64,000 nt of DNA, taken from assembly GCA_003255025.1 (NCBI GenBank), contig QANY01013250.1:1907023-1971022 (forward strand), in the 5' to 3' direction. The DNA comes from Datisca glomerata (taxonomy: Eukaryota > Streptophyta > Magnoliopsida > Cucurbitales > Datiscaceae). A model generated the notes under the pieces. That model saw only the letters and a program-made list of their open reading frames with translations. It was not told where the DNA came from and searched no databases. Within the stretch, counting starts at the first letter, position 1; each line of letters starts with the position of its first letter. Positions 47,813 through 61,100 of the stretch are shown in pieces. The position numbers and the translations under genes are program-made.

Positions 47813-50045
47813 TGTTGGGGGTTATGCCCTCAAAACATGTGTATTGACATTTTGATATAAAATTTAATGAGGATTACATTTTTCTTATAATTGTTCTTTT
47901 AAATTATTGTTGAATAATTTATACAAATGTCTAAAAGTTTCATATTCATTAATGAAACTATGATCTTGTACTAGTACGAAAATATTAAGATCATAGATAA
48001 TTAATAAAATTATTACCAACATATTAAAGTATGTAATCTTTGATGAATGGTTGTTAACTCGGTTCACTAAGAATAATGAATGCGTGTGATCTAGATCCGA
48101 ATCATTAATGTGTATAGACATCTTAGTGAATGTATTTTATATAATAAGATTATATATGACTGGACCGATGTGAATTAATATATTTATCAACGTGTCATTT
48201 ATCATCAAGATTTAATAATACACATCAATTTGATAATCATATGTAGATCAGTCTGAATCCTGAGTAGTCATAAACTCCTATGTATATCTACTGAATATTT
48301 TGATTCACTCGTTAAGGTTTGTTTGTGAAATAGGCTACTGACTTTTGTTTTGGAGATTCAGTGATATGGATGGCTGAGAATATGATCTTACAAGGTTTGG
48401 AATACTAGATTTTCTAACGGATCGGATATTGGTTCCTTTAAGTGTTAATTCTGGAACTAAATGGTTATTGAGCTCAAATTTATAATACGATTGTAAATTA
48501 GCCATTCACTAGTGAGTTAATGGTACTCAAGAATCAAAAGGTAATTAGAAAAGTAAAATGGTACTTTTGACCAATTCTAATTTACGAACTAATATTTAGA
48601 GGATATAACTACATGGAATGCTTATATTAGCAGACTACATGAGAATGCTCTGTAAATACATTTTATAATCATTAAAAGTTCAATTCCATATTTATAATGA
48701 AATTAATAAATATGATTATTTAATTATCGGAGCTTAGGATTATAGGTTCATGATCCTCATGTGACCTCTATATTACGCAGTATAGGGTGTGAATATTTTA
48801 AGACATGAAAAATGACTGACTTGCAAATGAATTTTAATTCTGGGGCAAGTACATAATTATGAGATAATTATGTGTGATTAATTAATTAACAATTAATTAA
48901 TTGAATTATATATACATAAATATAATTTTTTTATATTATATATATAAATAATTATCGATTATTTTTCAATTATCGATAAGTGAGTCAGAATATTTAATTT
49001 ATGAAATTAGATAATTAAATTATTATTAGATAATAATTTGAATCAACTAAATCTGTTATTTATGAAACAACAGATAATTTAGTTGATAGGGATAATCAGA
49101 TATGTTAATTTTTGATTAACTAATATCTATATATTTATCTGATTAAAATAAATATTTATTTTACAGTAATTGTCACGTGTTGATCAATGATTGAGAATCA
49201 TAAATCACCATTGTTTGTTGTAGTGCCATGTGGCACTACAATAGTACGCGTGTAATATTGTAGTGCCACACGACATTGTAGTATGGCGTAACATACAGTG
49301 CCGTGAGGCACTGTAATGCTTAACGCCAACTGCAATGTCGTGTGACACTACAATCGTGGATCGTTATAAAGTGGGTCCCACTGTATTATGTAATTTGAAA
49401 TTAAATTGAATTTTTTTAATTTTTAATAATCTCTAAATATCTGATATGAAATTATCTAGAATATATACATATATTATTCTAATGGCCTAGAAAGATATCT
49501 CAATTCGTCAGTTCATCAATCAAGCGTCCTTGCAAAACCGATCGATCCTTTGTCCCACAAAATCGTTCCAACGATCAATAGACTCTGAGATTCACACCAA
49601 GATCTTCCAAGTCAATCTTCAATGCACTAGAACGTGTGTGGGCTTGTAGAATATTACAATACACTTTTCCTGTCTCTAGATGTACTCAACACATGAGATC
49701 TAGAGATTTACTATGAATGACTTTTGTGAGACGATTCTCTAAAAGAACACGATGATTATTTCTTTTAGAGATTTGATTAATTTTTAGTCGCAGAGAAAAA
49801 ATTCTCTAACTCTAATTGTGTTCTCAATTCAATACAGACTACAAGAGGTATATGATTCCTAACCTTGTATGTTATAGATTTAATGTATAAATATATAATG
49901 GAAGCTGCTTGAAAAGAGTTTTCAATAAAAATTTTTATTTATGGGAATCGTTGCGTTGCGCTTGTTTTTCTTTTTATAAAAAAAGATTCATTTTTATGAA
50001 AAAAAATTAAGCGCATTCGTTGCTCCTACGTCGTATTTTCCAACA
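47813..50045 (+). repeat. 3' LTR of Copia element A (2233 bp)
   Basis: Preceded by the purine tract CAAGTGAGAGA; starts TGTTGGGGGTTATGCCCTC and ends TATTTTCCAACA. A TATAAATA-type promoter lies near 49885. It holds a cluster of GC-richer hairpins at 49219-49353. Confidence 0.9.
49219..49353. repeat. Hairpin cluster inside the Copia LTR
   Basis: Short palindromes (TAGTGCCATGTGGCACTA, CAGTGCCGTGAGGCACTG) are enclosed by a longer inverted repeat whose 24-bp arms are 49258-49281 and 49330-49353 with three mismatches. Confidence 0.9.
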
Positions 50046-52540
50046 CATATATCCTTAACAGAGTTCCAACTAAAGCAAATGCCAAAACCCCATATGAGCT
50101 TTGGACCGGCAAAAATCCTAGTTCTAAAGCATTTGCACGTTTGAGGATGTCTAGCTGAGGCAAGGCCTTATAGGCCTAATGAAAAGAAATTGGACTTACG
50201 GACGGTGAGTTCCTATTTTGTTAGATACTATGAAAGATTCAGGGGGTACAAGTTTTATGATCCCAAAACTAGGTCAATTTTTAAGACTGAAAATGCCCAG
50301 TTCTTTGAGAATGCCGAGTTTGTGGGGGGAGATGCGGTTATGGATTTTGACTTTCAAGAGGAATATGTTGTTATTCCCACATGTGTTGTTAGCATTGATC
50401 AGGACTGTGTCCCTGACAGTGCTCATGATACAACACATCAAGACAATATCAGAGAACCTCCCATTCAAGAGATTGTTTCGGAATAACAAACTCTAGCACT
50501 TCAAAAACCTATGTCATTAAGGAGATCCACTAGGGAGAGGAGAAGTGTAGTGCCAGATGATTATATTGTATTTCTCCAATAACATGAGGTAGACATTAGA
50601 GTGATGGAGGATTACCCGATCAACTTCCATTAAGCCATGGAAATTTCTAACTCTCAGAAGTGGCTCGATGCCATGAATGATGAGATAAGTCCATGAAGGA
50701 AAATGGCGTGTGAGATCTTGTCCCATTACTATAAGTTACGAAACTCATTGATTGCAAATGGATTTTTTTAACACCAAGATGAATTGAAAAAGTAATGTAG
50801 AAAGATATAAGACTCGTCTTGTCGTAAATGGCTTTACACAGAAAGAATGCATCGACTATAAAGAGATTTTCTCTCCAGTTTCTATGAAAGACTCTTTCAG
50901 GATTATAATAGCATTGGTGGTGCATTTCAATCTTGAGTTGTAACAGATGGATGTAAAGACGACGTTTCTCAATGGTGACATTGAAGAAACAATCTATATG
51001 GTGCAACCAGAAAACCTTGTGTCAGGAGACTCAAAGAATATGGTTTGCAAACTTAAGAAATCCATCTATGGACTCAAACAAACATCTAGACAATGGTATT
51101 TCAAATTTCATCAGGTGATCATCTCATTCAGCTTTTAGATGAATTTGGTCACTGATTGACTATACCATAAGTTTTGTGGGAGCAAACATATTTTTTTGGT
51201 TTTATATGCAGATGACATCTTACTTGCCAGCGACAATATAAGCTTATTACATGACACCAATATATTTCTAGCTAAGAATTTTGAGATGAAAGATCTTGGT
51301 GAATCCTCTTTTGTATTAGGCATCCAAATACACCAAGATCGCCTCAGGGTATTCTTGGATTATCACAAAAGAGTTATATCGAAAAGGTCCTTAAAATATA
51401 TGACATGTAAGACTGTAAACCAGGTGATACCCCTATAGCTAAGGTAGATAAGGTTGGTCTCAATCAGTGCCCTAAGAATGATTTTAAGGAACATGAAATG
51501 TAGAAGATTCCCTATGCCTATGTAGTAGAGAGTCTAATGTATGCTCAGGTTTGTACGTCCTGCTATTACGTACGTGACTGAGATGTTTGATAGATACTTA
51601 AGCAATCTAGGCATAGACCATTGGAAAGCAGTGAAATGAATATTGCGAAACTTATAGAGGATAAAAGACTACATGCTCACATATGGGAGGTTGGATCAGA
51701 TTGAGATCATTCGATATACTGACTCTGATTTTGCTGGATGCCAAGATAGTATGAAATCTACGTCGGGCTATATTTTTCTGCTCGGTAGAGGTGCTGTCTC
51801 TTGGAAGAATGCTAAACAGTCTCTTATAGCCTCTTTTACCATGGCAGCAGAGTTCATAACATGTTATGAGACATCCAATCATGGAATATGGTTACAAAAT
51901 TTTATCACGGGGATGTGCATAGTGAACAGTATAAGAGACCACTAAAGTTATTTTATGACAATAAACTAACAGTACTTTATTCTAATAACAACAACATGAG
52001 CCTGACAAATTCAAAGTACATAGAAATCAAGTTCATGGTTGTTAAGGAAATGGTTCATAGTGGATAGTTGTACAAACTCTATGATTGCAGATCCGCTTAC
52101 TAAGGGATTGCCACCCAAGGTGTTTCATGAGCACAGTGCTCGCATGAGTGTCATATCAGTTGAGGATAATCAGTTCTAGTGTGAGTTTGTATTTTACTTT
52201 TGGATGCTCTTCTTTATAGACATATTTTCAATTATTTCAGTTTATGGATATTTTGAGATAATTTCTGCAGAAATAGACATCTTAAGATCACATTACGTGA
52301 AATTTTCATGCTACACATCCACATATTAATCCATGTCATTAAGTTGTATTGACATACGCAACCATTGATGTGTTGAGTTATGATTGATGTAGCGAAGACC
52401 ACTTTGATCCTATGTTTGTATGATTGATGGACCAGATTGGTTATAGATACATTTCGGTAATGACAGCAGAATTGAGCTCGTTCAGTTATTTTTTGCGGAG
52501 CATAATTATAAGGTTACACATATAGTCTAAGTGAAAGATT
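50046..52540 (+). pseudogene. Copia element B: integrase end, RT and RNase H
   Basis: A different Copia lineage from A and F. It begins abruptly in late integrase (ILNRVPTKANAKTPYELW), then AEARPYRPNEKKLDLRTV, RGYKFYDPKTRSIFKTEN. Reverse transcriptase: MDVKTTFLNGDIEETIYMVQ (50947-51006), KLKKSIYGLKQTSRQW, and an intact active-site block LYADDILLASDN (51202-51237), MKDLGESSFVLGIQI. RNase H: YTDSDFAGCQDSMKSTSGYI (51717-51776), AAEFITCYETSNHGIW and IADPLTKGLPPKVFH near 52090. Frame changes and stops (50760, 50941, 51138, 51439, 52065) disable it. Its left half is missing at the LTR A junction. Confidence 0.87.
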
Positions 52541-52921
52541 GTTGGATCCTTAATCCCACGTTGGACTTATAAGTAAATAATTATGTATTGCGGACCATCA
52601 AATACGGTTAAACTCAATACAAAATTATCAACTAAGATTTTATTCATTTGGGTTTTAATGTATCTGATAGGTTATGGACTTTTTGATATGTAAAAACTTT
52701 AAAGTAATTTATATTTTTATGATGAATTAAAATAAAAATACCAAAAGATAATAGATATGTTATCTATAAGTGGTTATGGTCTCTAAGTCACACGATGAAA
52801 GGGAACTATTATATCCTCCATAATATCTCATCGTTAGAGAGAAAACAAATAGGCTTAATCAAAAGGGACTATCTGATATAGAATCATGTAGATTTGGAAA
52901 GCTAACCACTCGACTCTAAAT
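52541..52921 (+). repeat. 3' LTR of Copia element B, left part
   Basis: Follows the purine tract AAGTGAAAGA; starts TGTTGGATCCTTAATCCC. It is interrupted at 52921 by the solo LTR and appears to resume at 55406, possibly ending at TCTAACA (55529-55535), which mirrors the TGTTGGA start. Confidence 0.7.
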
Positions 52922-53401
52922 TATTGGGGATTATGCCTTCAAAACTTGTGTATTGACATTATAATATGAAATTTATTGGAATTACATTTTTCTTCTAATT
53001 ATCTTTTTAAATTATTGTTGAATAATTTATATAAATATCTAAAAATTTCATATTCATTAATGAGACTATGATCTTGTATTAATACGAGATGATTAAGATA
53101 ATAGATAATGAATAAAATTGTCAGCAACATATTAAAATATGAAATCTTTAATGAATGGTTGCTAGTACGGTTCACTAAGCATTATAAATGCATATGATCT
53201 AGACCTGGATAGATATCTTAGTGAATATACTATATATAATAAGATTATATATGACAAGACCGATGTGAATTATTATCTTTATTAACTTGTCGTTTATCAT
53301 AAAAATTTAATACACATCAATCTCATGATCATATGTAGATCAGTCTGAATCCTGAGTAGTCATGAACTCATATGAATGTCTGGATCTTTTAATTCACTCG
53401 T

Positions 53402-53615
53402 TAGGGGTGTTCAAGGTTCGGTTCGATCGATTATTTAAGAGAGGGAGAGAGGCAAGTGGGCGGGTGAGCTGTACGAAGAAAAGTGAGAGATTTTACAAAG
53501 GGTATAGTATAGTATAGTATAGTGTGTGTCTATATATATATATACATAATATTTTTTAATTTATAATTTGGTTTGGTTTGATTCGGTTGGTTCGGTAACA
53601 AAATTTTCACTCCTA
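53402..53615. mobile_element. hAT-type MITE, 214 bp, inside the solo LTR
   Basis: Begins TAGGGGTGTTCAAGG and ends TTTTCACTCCTA (reverse complement TAGGAGTGAAAA), with the GGTTCGG-rich interior of the element at 40727. TCACTCGT is duplicated exactly at 53394-53401 and 53616-53623. The uninterrupted target is visible in the sister LTR near 48306. Confidence 0.92.
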
Positions 53616-54515
53616 TCACTCGTTAAGGTTTGTTTGTAAAACAAGGTAGTGACTTTTGTTTTGGAGATTCAGTAATATGGATGGCTGGGAACATGTTCTC
53701 ACAAGATTTAGAATCCAAGCTTTTCTAACGGATCATATATTGGTTTCATTAAGTGTTAATTCTGAAATTAAATAATTATTGAGCTCAATTTTATAATACG
53801 ATTATAAATTAGCCATTCACTGGTGAATTGATGGTACTTAAGGATAAATAGGTAATTAGAGGGGTAAAATGATAATTTAGTCCAGCTCTAATTTACGAAC
53901 CAATAATTGGAGGACAAAACTATATGAAATGATTATATCAATGTACTATACGAGAATACTCTGTAAAAATATTTTATAATCTCGTAGAGTGCAATTCCAT
54001 ATTTATAGTGGAGTAATAATGAAATTAATAAATAAGATTATTTAATTAAAAAGTTTAATTAATAATCTGATTTACAGAAGCTTAAGATTATAAGTTTATG
54101 GTCATCAAGTCACATCTATACTACGTAGTCTAGGGTGTCAATATTTCAGGACATGAGAAAAGGACTTACTTGCAAAAGAATTTTTATTCTGGGGTAAATA
54201 CATAATTATGTGTGATTAATTAATTAAATTATTTATATACAAATTTCAGAAATTACATATATAAATAATTATATCGATTAATTTTCTAATTATTGATATT
54301 TGAGATAGAATATCTAATTAATGAAAGTAGATAATTGTAAATTATTATTAGATAATAATTAAATCAATTAAATCTGTTATTTATGAATTAACAGATAAGC
54401 TACTTGATTAAGATGATCAGATGAGTTAATTTTGAATTAACTGATATGTAGATATTTATCTGATTAAAATAAATATTTAATTCAGAGTAATTATCACGTG
54501 TCAATCACTGATTGT

Positions 54516-54765
54516 GAATCAGAGATTAACATGAACCACTGTAGTGCCACGTGACACTGCAGTAGTGGGCGTACAATAGTGTAGTGGCCCACGACACTAC
54601 GAATCAGAGATTAACATGAACCACTGTAGTGCCACGTGGTACTGTAGTAGTGGGCGTGCAATAGTGTAGTGCCCCACGACACTATAATAGTGTCGTGGCC
54701 CACAATGCCGTGAGGCACTGTGATAGTTCACGGCAACTGCAGTGCCGTGTGACACTGTAGTTGTG
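54516..54765. repeat. Hairpin cluster of the solo LTR, with an internal tandem duplication
   Basis: The same family of palindromes as at 49219 (GTAGTGCCACGTGRYACTG and relatives). Here a segment of about 85 bp, starting at 'gaatcagagattaacatgaa', is present twice in tandem (about 54515-54599 and 54600-54684). Confidence 0.88.
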
Positions 54766-55535
54766 CACAAATTGCAGTGGGTCCCACTGCAATGGAAATT
54801 TTGAATTTAAATGTTATTTTGTATTTATCCCTAAAAATCTAATGAGCTTAAAAGTTTTATATAGATATTATTCTAACGGCCTCAGTGCTGGATCGGTTGA
54901 AAACTGTTGATCAGAATGTTGAGAACACGGTTTCTATCAGGGTGAACTTTTTTCATGATTAAAAGTTAATAAAAAACTTTGAAAGAATTATCATCGTATT
55001 CTCTTAGAGGATTGTCTCGCTAAATTAATCATTCTTAGTAAATTTTTAGATCTCATATGTTAAGTACATCTAGAGACAGAATTTTTTTTTTTTGAATTAT
55101 TCTACGTGCCCAGACACGTTTTAGTGCGTTTTAGGATTGGCTTGAAAGATTTTGATGTGGATTTCGAAGTCCGTTGTTCGTGGGAACGAAGGATCGTTGG
55201 TTTGCGAGAATGCTTGATATAGACTACAAGAAGTATATAATCCATATCCATGTATCTCTTAGATTTAATATATAAATATATAATGGATCATGGTTGAAAA
55301 GAGTTTTTAATCAAAGTTTTTATTTGGTTATCGTAGCATTGCGCTTGTTTTTAGATAAAAAATTTAATTTTTAAAAGGTCACGCGCCGCGATGACCAACA
55401 TAAATTACGATCTACTATCATGAATTCAGATACATTTCCACTTTTACAGTTAATTGATTTGTGGTGTGTTCAACATGAGTTCTTGTGGGATTTTTAGATA
55501 CGATTCATACTGACAAGAATTTTATCTAACAATTG

Positions 55536-55734
55536 TGTCATGAAAGCTTCCAAGAAGCCCATTAAAAAAGAACATTATTAACATTCCCACCAAAGGTGAG
55601 GGCAAGTGTAAGAACAAGTCTAATGGTGTTGGACATCACAATAAAACCAATGCTAGGAGTTTGATAGAACTCAACTTTGAATTTATCAACTGATTGATCA
55701 GCTTTAGTTTAACTTTGAAAATCAATTTATTTCT
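55536..55734. other. Short unassigned stretch between Copia pieces
   Basis: Contains Lys-rich, gag-like text (near 55600) but no firm motif. Confidence 0.35.
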
Positions 55735-55880
55735 CACTAGATTCACGTTGTGGGGATGAGGTACAAGATCCCAGATGTTGTTCAAAATAAGGGATTAGTA
55801 CTCAGAACTCATAGCTTTAAACCAGCGAGGATCTTTTAAGGCTGCCTTTACTATTAATGGTTCTGTAGAAATGGTACTGA
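55735..55880 (-). pseudogene. Copia reverse transcriptase start, antisense fragment
   Basis: The minus strand reads EPLIVKAALKDPRWFKAM, then after a stop LILNNIWDLVPHPHNVNLV, the well-conserved opening of the Copia RVT_2 domain. It is a further lineage, in opposite orientation to its neighbours, with no adjoining pol sequence. Confidence 0.75.
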
Positions 55881-55974
55881 TAGGTTAGAGGTGTTTTGTG
55901 ACCATGTAGGATTTATGTTTGAAAATTCCCCTCTTTGATAATGTGACCATGGGATGTGAGGTTAAGAGAAGATT

Positions 55975-56143
55975 GAGAATTTAACTTATAAATATATAAT
56001 GAATCCTGACTGATTGAAAAAGAGTTTTCAATAAAAGTTTTTATTTGGTTATTGTGGTGATGCGTAAGTTTTGTTTTATTAAAATATTCGATTTTTATTA
56101 AAAGTTTAATATTTTAAATGGCCACGCGCCGCTACGACTAGCA
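55975..56143 (+). repeat. Truncated 5' LTR of Copia element F
   Basis: The last 170 bp of the large-family LTR ('cttataaatatataatgaat' to 'cgccgctacgactagca'). The preceding 2 kb of LTR is absent, so the promoter is largely lost. Confidence 0.8.
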
Positions 56144-56145
56144 AG

Positions 56146-56157
56146 TTATATCAGAGT
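56146..56157 (+). promoter_or_regulatory. Primer-binding-site relic
   Basis: TTATATCAGAGT two bases after the LTR end resembles the initiator-tRNA-Met site TGGTATCAGAGC usual in plant Copia elements. Confidence 0.6.
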
Positions 56158-58135
56158 AATCTTTATATATTTATATGTCAAATGTATGATTTTTCTTGCA
56201 TTATTAAGATAATATGAGATATGTATGATTATAGATGGTTATGTTTTTCAGTGTATGAAAAATAACCGATCGTTAATTGTATGGTGATTATTGGATTAAG
56301 ATTTGTTTTAATTTTTTCTAGATCTTGTGTAAGCCGAATTGAGGCGTAGGAATTTTTGTAATTTTACTTTGAATATTTTTAATTATTTCAAATGTGAGAA
56401 GATGAAGCACGCACGAGACGAACGACAGAGATTTACTATTCACACGAAAACATTGTTCACCTCGAAAACATTGTTCATCCACGAAGACACTGTTCACACA
56501 TGAATTCACTGTTCTGGTAGAGGTGAATGGTGCCAACGATACTGTACCGGAGGTGAACAGTGGCTGTCTGGTGCGGCAGGTGACTGCTGGCGGTGAGACG
56601 GGCAACGGTTTTGATGGGTGACGATCAGAGAGTATTATCGTCAGTGACAACTGTTGTCACATTTTAGAAAAGTTTTCAACAAACCATGTAACCAACTCTA
56701 TCACCTACGTGTTTAATTAAAACCCAAACTCTTTTAAATATCCATTTATATTTTGAAATTATTGTCATTTTAAAATTAATTCTTAATTTTTTATTTTATG
56801 AAAATTAAAATTAATAGGTTGATTGGGTTTGACCTAAGTTTTACCAAATCAAATAAAGTATTTATTTGACTAAGACAAAGTCAACTATATTAAAGGGTTG
56901 AAAATTGTTTTAATTAAGAAAAATAGTTTATCTAATTAAAAAGGGGTTTGTTCAAAACTTGAAGATTATCAAAACGGATATCAGGAGAAGAAGTCAATAT
57001 TTGATAAATATGTATTCTTGAAGTCCGCTTTATAATTTTATTTATTTAATTCAAGAGTTGTAATTTAAAAATATCCAATAGTTACTCGGTCCATTATTAT
57101 TTTATTTAATTATTAAATAATTGTTTAATTGTTATGTTTGATAACATATTCATGCATTAGTCAATCACATGCCATACATGAAAATCTCACATAATTTTAT
57201 TTAATCATGCATCTCATATGTAGAAACATGATTTATTAGGATTATCCTAACATGTTTATATGTATTACTTTATAAAATCAATTGCATGTAAACTGCTAGG
57301 TTTTAACTAGTTAAACTTGATAATTACACCACACTAAAGACTATAGTAACATTTAGGTTAACCGAATTTAGTAAAAGAGTTTTAAAGTTTGATGAATATA
57401 ATTAATTAGTTAATCTAAATTCACCTAATTATGACTTAGGCGTTTCAGAAAATTAAATGAACTTAGATCAATGAGATTGGATTAACCGATAATTAAATAT
57501 TCATAGGGTTATTATTTTAACTAGTAATTAATTTAGAATTAATTGATTAGTTAAAATAGAAACACATTATGCTAAAATAGTGAATGGAAGAAGGTCGACA
57601 TGTCAATGTAACATATGATCTCCAGTATAATACCATGAGGTACAATGAGGGTCTCGAGATGGCTTTGTTTTCATCCCCCTAAGGAAGGTTTCGAGCTGTA
57701 CAAATATCACGGTTGGACTTCTTAAGAAGAAATGAGGAAGTGATGTAATTTAGTTTTGACCGATCCTAAGGCTACATATTCTAAATGAAGTCATGAAATC
57801 TGAAATGATGGGTTACACTCACAAAGTCACAATTAAGCTTTTATGTACATAGTAATGACTTGACCAAACAAGCGATACATTATTGTTAAAAAAGAAAATA
57901 TTATATTTTTTTAAGTTTTAATTAATAAGGATGAGAATGTCACATACACAGTCTGAGGTTAATCTGACCAATCCTAAGGCGGCACATTAATTTTTGGGTT
58001 GTTTTATCGTGATTAGTAAATACTAAATTTATGTGTTTATTATGATTGCATTCATTCATCACGTTTACTTTTCAAATTCTAGATATTTATCAATTATATT
58101 GAATCATGTATGTTTATATTTTAGTTATCAATATT
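56158..58135 (+). other. Untranslated leader of Copia element F
   Basis: About 2 kb without coding motifs between the primer-binding site and gag. From 57310 on it matches the leader of element A. The 110-codon antisense frame at 56318-56650 has no domain. Confidence 0.7.
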
Positions 58136-61100
58136 ATGTCTACCATGAGCAACCCTGTTACTGCTTTACTCGCTCTTGAGAAATTGAATGGTGATAATTT
58201 GGTACGTTGGAAATCAAATATGAACTTACTGTTGATTTATGAGAACCATAAGTTCATTCTTACTAAGAAATTTCCTGAGGAGCCTGCTGCTAACGCCTCT
58301 AAGAATGTTAGAGACAAATATGATGCTTGGATCATATCAAACAAAAAGGTGAAGTGCTACATTCTTCTGGTCATGAATAATGTTCTGAGAACCAAGCATG
58401 AAAGTATGGAGACTACTTATGAGATTATGGAATCTTTAGATGCAATGTTTAGGCAGTAGTCCGATCAAAGTCGTCATGAGGCCACTAGGAGCTATATAAC
58501 AACTAAGATGAGGAAATGTACTTGTATTCGAGAACATGTTTTGAATGTGATCAACATAATGCACGAGACAGAAGTACATGGGGCGACCATTGATGAGCAG
58601 ACTCAAGTTAGCATAATACTAGAGTCGTTCACACCATCACTTTCAGCTTTTATGACCAACTATGTTATGAACAAGTTGCAATTCAACATGACGCAATCGT
58701 TAACTGAACTGGAGACTTTTAAATCACTCAACCTTAAAATGACCAAAGATGGCGAGGCAAATGTTGTCGAGCAAAATCCTTCTTTCAATATTGTTAAGAA
58801 CAAGAAAAGGAAGAAGAACAATGGTAAGTACAAGATTAAGAACAAAATATTGAATAAAGCCAAGACATTACTGAAAGCCAAGAAGAACAAGAAAGACAAC
58901 AAGCTCAAATGAACGTGTTTCCACTATGGGGTTGAAGGTCATTGGAAGAGAAACTGTAACAAGTATCTCTCTGCGCTGAGAAAGAAAGGTAAATATGATT
59001 TACTTGTACTTGAAGTTTGTTTAGTGGAATATAGTTTGTCATATGGGATACTTAATTCAAGAGTCACTGACCATGTATGTTCTTCTTTGCAGATGCTTGA
59101 TTCGTCAAGGGAGGTGGCTGATGGCGAGGTCATTTTGAGAGTTGGCAATAGTGCGCTCGTGTCAGCTAAAGTATTAGGGACAGTTCATTTACATTTTAGA
59201 TATAATTACTTAATTTTGAACGATGTTTATTATATTCCTGATTTTTCGTGGAATTTGATTTCTCTTTCATTTTTGCAAGAACAGTTATTCAAAGTTTTTG
59301 TCATTAATAAGGAGTTTAATATTTCTAAGAATGGATTTGATATCTGTCATGCTAAAATTATAAACGGGATGCATATGCTTAAACCGACTGAACGCGTGTT
59401 AAATAATTCTGAATTATTTAAAGTAACAAAACCTAAAAATAACAAACGATAAAGAGTTTCTCATGATGATAGCACATATTTATGGCATCTTAGGTTGGGA
59501 CATATTAATCTGGATAGGTTAAACATGTTAACAAAGCATGGTGTTTTGAGAGAGCAAAAAGTTGGAACTCTTCCTGTTTGTAAATCCTGTCTAGAGAGTA
59601 AAATGACCAATAGACTTTTCACAGGAAAGAGTCAAAGAGCCAAGGAACCATTTAAGTTAATACATAGTGATGTCTATGGACCGATCAATATACAAGCTAG
59701 ATGTGGGTATGAGTATTTTGTCACTTTCATTGACGACTACTCGAGATATGGTTATAGTTACCTAATGCATCAAAAGTTTGAAACTATTGGAAAGTTTAAA
59801 GACTCCAAGGCTGAAATTGAAAAACAATTAGGTAAATCATTGAAAATCATTTCAATCCGATCGAGGTGGTGAACACTTAGATTTAGAGTTCAAGGATTAT
59901 TTACTGGAGTGTGGAATCTTATCTTAACTCACAGCACCTGGAACACCACAGTAAAATGGTGTTGGAGAGAGGAGAAACTGAACTTTATTAGATATGGTTA
60001 GGTCGATGTTAAGCTACTAATCATTGCCACTTACATTTTGGGGATATGCAGTAGACACAGTAAATTACATTTTAAATGCAGTGACCTCTAAATCTATAAG
60101 CAAGACGCTTTTAAAGTCATGGAATGGCTCCAAACCTAGTTTACGTCATTTTCATATATGGGGGAGTCCATCTCACATTCTTAGACCCAAGACTGAAAAC
60201 TTAGACTCAAGGTCTAAGGTATGCATATTCGTTGGCTATTCTTCTCCAGAGACTAGATGTGAGTACTTTTATAGTCATAATGATCAAAAGGTGTTTGTGT
60301 CAGCAAATGTAACCTTTCTTGAGCATGAATATATGCAAAACTACAAACCTCGTAGCAAATTAGTTCTCGAGGAATTAGCGACTGATGAAATCATACCACC
60401 TTCAATTTCTATTGATAAACAACAAACCAGAGAAACCAAAGTTCCCTCGGTGCAACATTGTAATGAGAGGGTTGTAAGACAACCAGTTCGTTACGAACTA
60501 GAGGCACATGTTCTAGTGTCAGACACTAATAAGAATGATCCATTATCTTATGAAAAACAATGAATGATCCTTAAAAGGAGAAATGATAAGATGCCATGAA
60601 CCATGAAATAGAATCTATGTATTCCAATTCTATTTGGGAACTTGTAGATCCAGCTGAAGATGTCAGGCCTATTGGATGTAACTGGATCTTCAAAAAGAAA
60701 AGAGATGCAGATGGGAAAGTAAGGACCTTCAAGGCACGGTTAGTAGCTAAGGGCTATACACAAAGGGAGAGAGTCGATTATGAAGAGACATTCTCTCATG
60801 TGGCCATGATAAAATCCATTTGCATCATTTTGTCCATAACTGCTAGTTTTGACTATGAAATATTACAAATGGATGTCAAGACAGCTTTTCTGAATGGCTC
60901 TGTTGAAGAAAGCATCTATATGATGCAACCATAAGGGTTCGTACAAAAAGGGCAAGATCAGAAAGTATGTAAGTTGTTTAAATCTATATATGGATTTAAG
61001 CAAACATCTAGATCTTGAAATATTACATTTGATGAGATTATAAAGTCTTATGATTTCGAGTAAAATTTTGACGAAGCCTGTGTTTATAAGTACACCAAAG

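Larger units (their letters stand above)
43960..50045 (+). mobile_element. Copia element A: internally deleted, one 3' LTR
   Basis: Plus-strand leader (43960-44790), gag-pol relic and 3' LTR (47813-50045). The leader matches element F from 57310 onward, so the first part of the leader and the whole 5' LTR are missing, replaced by the inverted LTR fragment. It is collinear with F but carries at least two large deletions in pol. Confidence 0.85.
52922..55400 (+). mobile_element. Solo LTR (D) of the large Copia family, with TAAAT duplication
   Basis: Begins TATTGGGGATTATGCC (first bases mutated from TGTTGG) and ends GATGACCAACA. It aligns along its whole length with the LTR at 47813 once the nested MITE is removed. 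TAAAT lies directly on both sides (52917-52921, 55401-55405). No internal region is attached, so it arose by LTR-LTR recombination. It sits inside the LTR of element B. Confidence 0.9.

Noticed and set aside
56318..56650. Minus-strand frame of 110 codons in the Copia leader
   Set aside because: No domain or start context; lies in a region expected to be untranslated.
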